A stretch of DNA of 15,040 nt from JALORV01 sp035429725 (GTDB lineage Bacteria; Pseudomonadota; Gammaproteobacteria; Burkholderiales; Burkholderiaceae_F): positions 1 to 15,040 of the forward strand of contig DAOMFI010000072.1 in assembly GCA_035429725.1 (NCBI GenBank), in the 5' to 3' direction. Below are positions 1 through 5,613 of the stretch, one piece after another. The notes below the pieces were generated by a model that ran no database searches, had not been told where the DNA came from, and was given only the letters and a program-made list of their open reading frames with translations. The first letter of the stretch is position 1. Every line of letters starts with the position of its first letter. The position numbers and the translations under genes were made by a program.

Positions 1-131
1 AGAACTTCCGGTTCGCGGCGCCGCTGGCGGACCGGTTCTACGTCATGGAGCATGGACGCATCGTCGAGACTTTCGCGGCCGCGGAATTGAAGGCCAAGGA
101 GTCGACTCTGCATCAGTTGCTAGGGGTCTAG
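1..131 (+). CDS. livF: LivF-like ABC transporter ATP-binding protein, C-terminal end (5' partial)
   Basis: Only the last 42 codons are in the window; the frame begins at base 3 and ends at TAG 129-131. The visible peptide starts NFRFAAPLADRFYVMEHGRI and ends in HQLLGV. The residues A-x-R-x-Y/V-M-E-x-G-R-I, shortly after the H-loop of an ABC ATPase, are typical of LivF-type subunits, which power branched-chain amino acid/amide (HAAT) uptake from the cytoplasmic face of the inner membrane. The Walker motifs lie upstream of the window. It sits 29 bases before a binding-protein gene and is followed by LivH- and LivM-like permeases, which fits one transporter operon. A LivG-type ATPase probably lies further upstream (inference). 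A UrtE-like urea transporter subunit is an alternative. Confidence 0.8.
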   Translation, partial: NFRFAAPLADRFYVMEHGRIVETFAAAELKAKESTLHQLLGV

Positions 132-160
132 GTTTCACCATCGTACCGAGGAGGAAGGAA

Positions 161-1375
161 ATGAAGATGAAGAAGATCGCCGCCATCCTGGCGGCCTGCG
201 GCATGGCGCTGGGTTTCACGGGCGCGCAGGCGCAGACGCTGTCCGGCGACAAGATCGTCATCGGATTCATCACCGACATGTCATCGGTTTATTCCGACAT
301 CGACGGCGCCGGCGGCGTCGAAGCGATCCGCATGGCGATCGCCGACATGCAGAAGGAGTTTCCGGGCAAGAAGATCGAGGTCGTCTTCGCTGACCACCAG
401 AACAAGGCCGACATCTCCTCGAGCAAGGTGCGCGAGTGGATCGACCAGGCCGGCGCCGACGTGATCATCGGTGGCACCAACTCGGCGGCACAACTGGCCG
501 CGGCCAAGGTCGCGACCGAGAAGAAGAAGCCCATTATCGTCGTCGGCGCGGCGACGTCACGCCTGACCAACGAAGACTGCTCGCCGTACATCGTGCACTA
601 CGCCTACGACACGATCGCGCTGGCCAACGGTACCGGCGCGGCCGTCGTGAAGGCCGGCGGCAAGAGCTGGTTCTTCCTGACGGCGGACTATGCGTTCGGG
701 CACTCGCTCGAAAAAGACACCGGCGACGTTGTCAAGGCGGCCGGCGGCACGGTGGTCGGCGCCGTCCGTGCACCGCTGAACGCCTCCGACTTCTCGTCTT
801 TCCTGCTGCAGGCGCAGAACAGCAAGGCTCAGATCCTGGGCCTGGCCAACGCGGGTGGCGACACGATCAACTCGATCAAGGCCGCCAACGAGTTCGGCGT
901 GACCAAGACGATGAAGCTGGCGGGCCTGCTGATGTTCATCAACGACATCCACAGCCTGGGCCTGAAGACGACGCAGGGCATGTACCTGACCGATGCCTGG
1001 TACTGGAACCAGACGCCTGAAACGCGTGCCTGGGGGCGTCGCTTCTTCGAGAAGATGAAGCGCATGCCGTCGTTCCTGCAGGCGGGGGACTACTCGGCAG
1101 TGTCGCAGTACCTGATGGCGGTCAAGGCCGCCGGCACCGACGATGCCGATGCGGTGATGGCGCAGCTCAAGAAGCAGAAGATCAACGACATGTTTGCCAA
1201 GGGCGGCGTGATCCGCGCCGACGGCCGCATGGTGCATGACATGTACCTGATGCAGGTGAAAGCGCCGGAGCAGTCGAAGGAGCCGTGGGACTACTTCAAT
1301 GTGGTCCAGACGATTCCGGGCGACCAGGCGTACCAGCCGCTGGCCCAGTCACGCTGCTCGCTGATCAAGAAGTAG
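161..1375 (+). CDS. HAAT-type ABC transporter periplasmic substrate-binding protein
   Basis: This 404-aa protein of the type I periplasmic binding fold (Peripla_BP_6, LivK-like) captures a solute in the periplasm and delivers it to LivH/LivM-like permeases. Residues 1-24 form a Sec signal (MKMKK, a hydrophobic core, then AQA for cleavage near 24/25). The mature part begins with the family's I-V-I-G-F-I-T-D strand and continues with VIIGGTNSAAQLAAAKVA (about 100-117) and a second lobe containing FFLTADYAFGHSLEKD. A strong Shine-Dalgarno run, GAGGAGGAAGGAA, precedes ATG 161 and fixes the start. A lipobox-like LAAC occurs at residues 10-13, but it lies too early in the signal to be convincing. 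The long C-terminus (ending CSLIKK) resembles members often tied to aromatic or organic-acid uptake. The ligand cannot be assigned from sequence. Confidence 0.9.
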   Translation: MKMKKIAAILAACGMALGFTGAQAQTLSGDKIVIGFITDMSSVYSDIDGAGGVEAIRMAIADMQKEFPGKKIEVVFADHQNKADISSSKVREWIDQAGADVIIGGTNSAAQLAAAKVATEKKKPIIVVGAATSRLTNEDCSPYIVHYAYDTIALANGTGAAVVKAGGKSWFFLTADYAFGHSLEKDTGDVVKAAGGTVVGAVRAPLNASDFSSFLLQAQNSKAQILGLANAGGDTINSIKAANEFGVTKTMKLAGLLMFINDIHSLGLKTTQGMYLTDAWYWNQTPETRAWGRRFFEKMKRMPSFLQAGDYSAVSQYLMAVKAAGTDDADAVMAQLKKQKINDMFAKGGVIRADGRMVHDMYLMQVKAPEQSKEPWDYFNVVQTIPGDQAYQPLAQSRCSLIKK

Positions 1376-1387
1376 GACGTTGACGTG

Positions 1388-1411
1388 CACCGGGCGCCTT
1401 GGCGCCCGGTG
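1388..1411 (+). promoter_or_regulatory. Strong intercistronic hairpin between binding-protein and permease genes
   Basis: An 11-bp perfect inverted repeat (arms 1388-1398 and 1401-1411, core CCGGGCGCC/GGCGCCCGG) has a 2-nt spacer and lies 12 bases after the binding-protein stop. No T-run follows, so it is not a classic intrinsic terminator. In comparable transport operons such hairpins protect the 3' end of the binding-protein message and lower permease expression. That role is inferred here. Confidence 0.6.
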
Positions 1412-1428
1412 TCAACCGTGCACTGACG

Positions 1429-2316
1429 ATGACTGAACTTTTCGGCATACCGCTGCCTGCCCTGCTGTCCCAGCTGCTGCTGGGACTGGTCAACGGCTCG
1501 TTCTACGCGATGCTGTCGCTCGGGCTGGCGGTGATTTTCGGTCTGCTGAACGTCATCAATTTCGCGCATGGCGCCCTGTACATGATGGGCGCGATCTTCG
1601 CGTGGATGGGACTCACGTACTTCGGCATCAACTACTGGGTGATGCTGGTCGTGGCGCCGCTGATCGTGGGCCTGTTCGGCGTCATCATCGAGCGTCTGCT
1701 GCTACGGCACCTCTACAAGCTCGACCATCTCTACGGCCTGCTCCTGACCTTCGGGCTCACGCTGCTGATCGAGGGTTTCTTCCGTTCGTTCTATGGCGTG
1801 TCGGGCCTGCCGTACTCGGTGCCGGAGGCGCTGGGCGGCGCCACCAACCTCGGCTTCATGATCCTGCCCAACTACCGGGCCTGGGTGGTCGTTGCCTCCC
1901 TCGTTGTCTGCCTCGGCACCTGGTACGTCATCGAGCGCACCAAGCTCGGCGCGCTGCTGCGCGCGGGTACCGAGAACGCCAAGCTGACCGAGGCGTTTGG
2001 AGTCAACGTGCCGCTGATGGTCACGCTGACTTATGGCTTTGGCGTCGCGCTGGCGGGCTTCGCCGGCGTGCTCGCGGCACCGATCCTGCAGGTGCAGCCG
2101 CTGATGGGCAGCAACCTTATCATCGTCGTGTTCGCGGTAGTCGTCATCGGGGGCATGGGATCGATCCTGGGCTCGATCCTGACCGGGCTCGGCCTCGGTG
2201 TCATCGAGGGCTTCACCAAGGTTTTCTATCCGGAAGCCTCCTCGACCGTGGTGTTCGTGATCATGGCGATCGTGCTGCTGATCCGGCCGGCCGGCCTCTT
2301 CGGCAAGGAGAAATAG
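1429..2316 (+). CDS. livH: LivH-like branched-chain/amide ABC transporter permease
   Basis: This 295-aa integral membrane permease forms, with the LivM-like partner, the translocation pore of the HAAT transporter. The LivH signature is clear near the N-terminus: LVNGSFYAMLSLGLAVIFGLLNVINFAHGALYMMGA (about residues 20-55). Several further hydrophobic segments follow, with the cytoplasmic EAA-type loop in ERTKLGALLRAGTENAKLTEAFGVN. The C-terminus ends LLIRPAGLFGKEK, typical of the family. ATG 1429 gives the family's usual N-terminus (MTELFGIPL). An in-frame TTG at 1399 lies inside the upstream hairpin and would add ten unlikely residues. No good Shine-Dalgarno precedes 1429, which suggests lower translation than the binding protein. 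The gene ends one base before livM. Confidence 0.9.
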   Translation: MTELFGIPLPALLSQLLLGLVNGSFYAMLSLGLAVIFGLLNVINFAHGALYMMGAIFAWMGLTYFGINYWVMLVVAPLIVGLFGVIIERLLLRHLYKLDHLYGLLLTFGLTLLIEGFFRSFYGVSGLPYSVPEALGGATNLGFMILPNYRAWVVVASLVVCLGTWYVIERTKLGALLRAGTENAKLTEAFGVNVPLMVTLTYGFGVALAGFAGVLAAPILQVQPLMGSNLIIVVFAVVVIGGMGSILGSILTGLGLGVIEGFTKVFYPEASSTVVFVIMAIVLLIRPAGLFGKEK

Positions 2317-2317
2317 C

Positions 2318-3319
2318 GTGAAGCTGCCGCGCGAGTTCGTCGTCTATGCCGTGCTGCTCGCGATCGTCGCGGTGCTTCCTTTCATCGGTGCGTATCCGGT
2401 CTTCGTGATGAAGGTGATGTGTTATGCGCTGTTTGCCTGCGCCTTCAACCTGCTGATCGGGTTCACGGGCCTGCTGTCGTTCGGGCACGCTGCCTTCCTC
2501 GGTGGAGCGGCGTATGCCGCGGGCCATGCCTTGAAGGTCTGGGGACTGCCGACTGAACTTGGACTCGCGGTCGGCGTGCTCGCAGGTGCCGCGCTCGGAC
2601 TGATCATGGGAATCCTCGCGATCCGGCGCAGCGGCATCTACTTCTCGATGATCACGCTCGCACTCGCGCAGATGCTGTACTTCTTCTTCCTGCAGGCGCC
2701 GTTTACCGGTGGCGAGGATGGCCTGCAGTCGGTCCCGCGCGGCACGCTGCTGGGGGTCGTGAACCTCGAGAGCGATGTCACACTCTATTTCGTGGTGCTG
2801 GGCATCTTCGTACTTTCGTTCCTGCTGATCTTTCGCACGGTGCACTCGCCGTTCGGACAGGTGCTGAAGGCGATCCGCGAGAACGAGGCGCGTGCGACTT
2901 CGCTCGGGTACGACACTGCACGGTTCAAGCTGCTGGCTTTCGTGCTGTCGGCGGCGCTCGCGGGGCTCGCCGGGGCGACCAAAACACTCGTGCTCGGCTT
3001 CGCGACGCTGACGGATGCGCACTGGAGCACGTCGGGCCTGGTCATCTTGATGGTGCTGATGGGTGGCATGGGCACGATGCTCGGTCCGATCCTCGGAGCG
3101 TTTGTTGTCGTCGCACTCGAGAACAAGGTGGGCGACATCGGCATGTTCCTCGGCCGCGTGACCGGCATCGAATGGTTCAACGGCCTCGGCGAGGCAGTCA
3201 CGGTTGTGATCGGCCTGATCTTCGTCGTCTGCGTGATGTCGTTCAGGCGTGGCATCGTCGGCGAGCTGAACGCGTGGTGGACGCGTCGACGACTGCAAGG
3301 TGCTGCCGGCGTGAGCTGA
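2318..3319 (+). CDS. livM: LivM-like branched-chain/amide ABC transporter permease
   Basis: This 333-aa second permease of the HAAT transporter starts with GTG one base after the livH stop. AAGGAG at 2305-2310, inside the livH end, serves as its ribosome binding site, so the two are translationally coupled. LivM hallmarks are visible: YALFACAFNLLIGFTGLLSFGHAAFLGGAAY (about 36-66), GGEDGL (131-136) in the periplasmic loop, and the cytoplasmic EAA-type loop with AIRENEARATSLGYD. Multiple hydrophobic segments cover most of the length. The C-terminus after the last helix is a basic tail (FRRGIVGELNAWWTRRRLQG). It is the last gene of the transporter group, with a probable terminator downstream. 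Confidence 0.9.
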   Translation: MKLPREFVVYAVLLAIVAVLPFIGAYPVFVMKVMCYALFACAFNLLIGFTGLLSFGHAAFLGGAAYAAGHALKVWGLPTELGLAVGVLAGAALGLIMGILAIRRSGIYFSMITLALAQMLYFFFLQAPFTGGEDGLQSVPRGTLLGVVNLESDVTLYFVVLGIFVLSFLLIFRTVHSPFGQVLKAIRENEARATSLGYDTARFKLLAFVLSAALAGLAGATKTLVLGFATLTDAHWSTSGLVILMVLMGGMGTMLGPILGAFVVVALENKVGDIGMFLGRVTGIEWFNGLGEAVTVVIGLIFVVCVMSFRRGIVGELNAWWTRRRLQGAAGVS

Positions 3320-3340
3320 AGCAGTGCGCCTTTGAAGCCC

Positions 3341-3378
3341 GGTCCCGCCGTAAACGCGGGACCTCGTCTCCCTCGTCT
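3341..3378 (+). terminator. Probable terminator after livM
   Basis: An 8-bp perfect stem (GGTCCCGC at 3341-3348, GCGGGACC at 3356-3363) with a 7-nt loop lies 21 bases after the livM stop. It is followed by a pyrimidine-rich TCGTCTCCCTCGTCT stretch rather than a pure T-run. Position and GC-rich stem suit an intrinsic terminator of the transporter operon; the weak U-tract makes efficiency uncertain. Confidence 0.5.
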
Positions 3379-3439
3379 GGCGCCTGATGTGCCCGCTTAT
3401 CGACCGAACGGCGGCGTGTGATTTCGCGCCCTTCGTCGA

Positions 3440-3481
3440 TACAATCAATTGATCTGTGACGATGCTCCGCGTGCGCGGAGC
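3440..3481 (+). promoter_or_regulatory. Possible promoter with palindrome and leader hairpin before the winged-helix/AsmA-like gene
   Basis: An AT-rich island in otherwise GC-rich DNA holds a -10-like TACAAT (3440-3445) overlapping a perfect 10-bp palindrome, ATCAATTGAT (3444-3453). No convincing -35 box sits 16-18 bases upstream. Further down, GCTCCGCG (3464-3471) and CGCGGAGC (3474-3481) form an 8-bp hairpin whose 3' arm holds the only GGAG near the next start, 15 bases before ATG 3496. The gene needs its own promoter because a terminator-like hairpin precedes it. An operator or translational control role is speculative. Confidence 0.35.
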
Positions 3482-3495
3482 CCGCGCGAACGCTC

Positions 3496-5409
3496 ATGGC
3501 GCTCAACGTTTCGATGATCTACCGACGCACCGATCGAGGTGTGCGGGAGGTCTATGAGAAGTCGCACAAGTTCACACAGAGCGAGCGGCTGATCCTGATC
3601 CTGCTCGACGGGCGGCTGAACGTCGCTGGCCTGAAAACGCGTCTGCCCAGTCTCAATGATGAACGCATCGAGCGCGCGCTGAAGAAGTTGCAGGACGCGG
3701 GTCTCGTCGAGCCGATGGGCGCGATGGACGGCGTGGGCATGGGCGGTCCAGGTGCGCCCGACGGGCGACTGGAGCCGGAGGCGGTCGCCCAGTTTCTCGA
3801 ACAGAGTGATCTGGATCCGGTCACGATTTTTGGCGATTCTGAAGAATCGGTCGCCAGTGAACTAGTGCGTGCTCGGGTCGAGCAGGCCGCCGCACAGGTC
3901 GCGCGGGAGGCGGCAGCACAGGCGCGAGCGACGTCGGCGCAACGCCAGACGTCAAGGGATTACGGCGGTCCTCAGGCGAGTGTGCGCTCACACGAGACGA
4001 AGGCCGCTCCGGCGAGCACGACCAAAGCGCCCGACTGGGAAGCCGCCACGCATTTCGCGATCACGACGGTCAACGTTCCGGATCGACTCGACCTGCAGGA
4101 AGAGCGCGACCGGGCTGACACCGAAGAAATGGTCGACGAGCAGCGGCGGCAGGCGGTGCGGCGCTGGATGAAGCGCCTGGTGATCGTGGCCGTACTGGCG
4201 GTGCTGGCAGCCGCGCTTTACAGCACAGTCGAGCCACTGCAGCGCGAAGTCAGCGCGCCTAAGGTGGCCGCCAAGCTTTCAGAGGTTTTCCGGCGACCCG
4301 TCACCGTGACCGATACCGAGTTCCGCTTCTCGCCTTCGCCGCGCATGGTCGTTCGTGGCATCAGTGCGGGTGATATCAAGGCGGACGAGGTTTCGCTTCT
4401 GATCAACTGGAAGGATCTCTGGAGCGCTATGCGCGGCGGCCAGTGGGTCTGGGGCGAGGCGACCGTTGCACCGATCAGCCTCACGTTGAATCAGGCGGGC
4501 ACCGTTGCAATGACGCTGCCGCCGGCCGCGAATAGCCTCTCGAACAAGATTTCGACGATCCGGTTCGAGTCGATCCGGATTGCGGACTCGGAACTGCTGA
4601 CCGATCGCTACGAAGCGATGATCCGGCGCGGTGCCGACGGGCGGTTTGGCCCGCTGACGGTCCGGCAGCTCGATACCGAAGGCGCCATGCGCATCGTGCT
4701 TCGGCCGGCGCAGTCGAGCGATGGCCGGCCGGTTCTCGATTTCCGGCTCGACGCCGAACGTTGGACGCTCCCGTTCGGACCAAGGGTGCGCTGGAGCGAG
4801 GTGCGCGCGAACGGACGAATCGACGGGAAACTCATCGAAGTCTCGAGCTACTCGTTGGCCGGGTTCTACGGCGTGACGAGCGGAATGCTCTATGCGGCGA
4901 GCGACGTCGAGTGGGTCATAACGGGACGGGCGACCGGTACCAACATCGATATTGAGACTGTCGTACAGCACCTGCGAAATACACCGTCCGGCCAGGAGCC
5001 ACCGCCACCACCGTTTCAGGGCACCGCCGCGCTCGACCTTACCGTCGCCGGACGTGGCGCCACGCTGGATGAAGCAATCCGGCAAAGTGTCGTGGGCGGA
5101 CCGTTCACGGTTCGTTGGGCGGCGCTCAACGGCATCAATCTTGGCCTGGCCGCGACTCAGGGAGCGACCGCCGCCGGACAGACGCGGTTTACTGAGTTCG
5201 ATGGGCTGATGGGAGCGTCATCGACCGGGATTCGTTTCGAAGAAACCGGCGGCCGGGCCGGCGCCCTGGCGGCGCGAGGCGACTTCGCCGTGGCTCCTGA
5301 CCTGGCCATCGCCGGCACCGTCCGGGTTGAACTTGGAGGTCAGCGCGGAGTGCAATCGACTACCTTGCGCGTTCGCGGTGACGCCTTGTCGCCGCGGTTC
5401 GGTCCGTAG
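3496..5409 (+). CDS. Winged-helix-like / single-TM / AsmA-like membrane protein of unknown function
   Basis: This 637-aa protein has no recognised name. Residues about 8-75 (with FTQSERLILILLDGR, then ERIERALKKLQDAGLVEP) look like a small winged-helix or DUF4388-like domain of the kind I recall in betaproteobacterial regulators. Residues 75-225 are a low-complexity Ala/Glu/Arg/Gln-rich linker with a charged amphipathic stretch at 200-225. One membrane helix follows at about 227-242 (LVIVAVLAVLAAALY), preceded by RRWMKR, implying a cytoplasmic N-terminus. From about 250 the rest would be periplasmic and beta-rich. It resembles AsmA/DUF3971-type proteins, including FRRPVTVTDTEFRFSPSPRMVVRGIS near its start and an AsmA C-terminal-like part at about 508-637. 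AsmA relatives act in envelope lipid transport. A signalling or envelope-assembly role is inference. The start ATG 3496 has no close Shine-Dalgarno. Confidence 0.75.
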   Translation: MALNVSMIYRRTDRGVREVYEKSHKFTQSERLILILLDGRLNVAGLKTRLPSLNDERIERALKKLQDAGLVEPMGAMDGVGMGGPGAPDGRLEPEAVAQFLEQSDLDPVTIFGDSEESVASELVRARVEQAAAQVAREAAAQARATSAQRQTSRDYGGPQASVRSHETKAAPASTTKAPDWEAATHFAITTVNVPDRLDLQEERDRADTEEMVDEQRRQAVRRWMKRLVIVAVLAVLAAALYSTVEPLQREVSAPKVAAKLSEVFRRPVTVTDTEFRFSPSPRMVVRGISAGDIKADEVSLLINWKDLWSAMRGGQWVWGEATVAPISLTLNQAGTVAMTLPPAANSLSNKISTIRFESIRIADSELLTDRYEAMIRRGADGRFGPLTVRQLDTEGAMRIVLRPAQSSDGRPVLDFRLDAERWTLPFGPRVRWSEVRANGRIDGKLIEVSSYSLAGFYGVTSGMLYAASDVEWVITGRATGTNIDIETVVQHLRNTPSGQEPPPPPFQGTAALDLTVAGRGATLDEAIRQSVVGGPFTVRWAALNGINLGLAATQGATAAGQTRFTEFDGLMGASSTGIRFEETGGRAGALAARGDFAVAPDLAIAGTVRVELGGQRGVQSTTLRVRGDALSPRFGP

Positions 5410-5481
5410 TACCCGCGACCTCCACGCGCGTCGACGGCAGTTCTGCACGCGCCGACCAGCAAACGCGGGCGCACTCCGCGG

Positions 5482-5497
5482 TGTTTCACGTGGAACC
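5482..5497 (+). promoter_or_regulatory. parS: parS centromere site 1
   Basis: TGTTTCACGTGGAACC matches the bacterial parS consensus (TGTTNCACGTGNAACA) at all defined positions but the last. ParB dimers bind such sites, load as CTP clamps and spread to form the partition complex. A parA/parB pair lies about 4-6 kb downstream. It is the left half of a mirror-image pair. Confidence 0.88.
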
Positions 5498-5507
5498 GAC
5501 GTTGAGT

Positions 5508-5523
5508 TGTTCCACGTGAAACA
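5508..5523 (+). promoter_or_regulatory. parS: parS centromere site 2 (perfect consensus)
   Basis: TGTTCCACGTGAAACA is identical to the well-known Bacillus parS core, so this is a confident ParB binding site. It lies 26 bp centre-to-centre from site 1. The two sites together form a perfect 15-bp inverted repeat (5482-5496 and 5509-5523) around a 12-bp spacer. Location between the AsmA-like gene and mnmG, close to parAB, suits an origin-proximal centromere. Confidence 0.93.
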
Positions 5524-5576
5524 GGTGCCGGGTTCCTGGAAATCGCTATGGGCCGGCTCGCCGGCAGGGCGGCGAC

Positions 5577-5582
5577 TATACT
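5577..5582 (+). promoter_or_regulatory. Possible -10 element of an mnmG promoter
   Basis: TATACT matches the sigma70 -10 consensus at five of six positions and lies 31 bases before ATG 5614, leaving a short leader. No recognisable -35 is present at the usual distance. If real, it favours 5614 over the upstream in-frame ATG 5548 as the mnmG start. The parS pair lies about 55-95 bases upstream, so ParB spreading could influence it (inference). Confidence 0.35.
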
Positions 5583-5613
5583 TTCGCGCTTCGCGGCGGC
5601 CAGCCCTTTTCCA

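Noticed and set aside
191..202. Lipobox-like LAAC in the binding-protein signal
   Set aside because: The cysteine would be residue 13, after only about seven hydrophobic residues, and the hydrophobic stretch continues to a good AQA cleavage site.
1399..1428. TTG 1399 as the livH start
   Set aside because: It lies in the loop of the intercistronic hairpin and adds residues unlike the family; ATG 1429 gives the usual N-terminus.
2261..3448. 395-aa open frame on the - strand opposite livM
   Set aside because: Its composition is Arg/His/Glu/Asp/Gln-rich low complexity typical of antisense frames in GC-rich genes, and the + strand encodes a clear LivM. The same reasoning rejects long - strand frames at 5218-6255, 7705-8799, 8712-9944 and 12384-13277.
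5482..5523. The parS inverted repeat read as an intrinsic terminator for the upstream gene
   Set aside because: The arms match the ParB site consensus, and there is no T-run after the 3' arm.
5548..5613. Upstream in-frame ATG 5548 as the mnmG start
   Set aside because: The extra 22 residues have no match to the conserved MnmG N-terminus, and a -10-like TATACT lies downstream of it.
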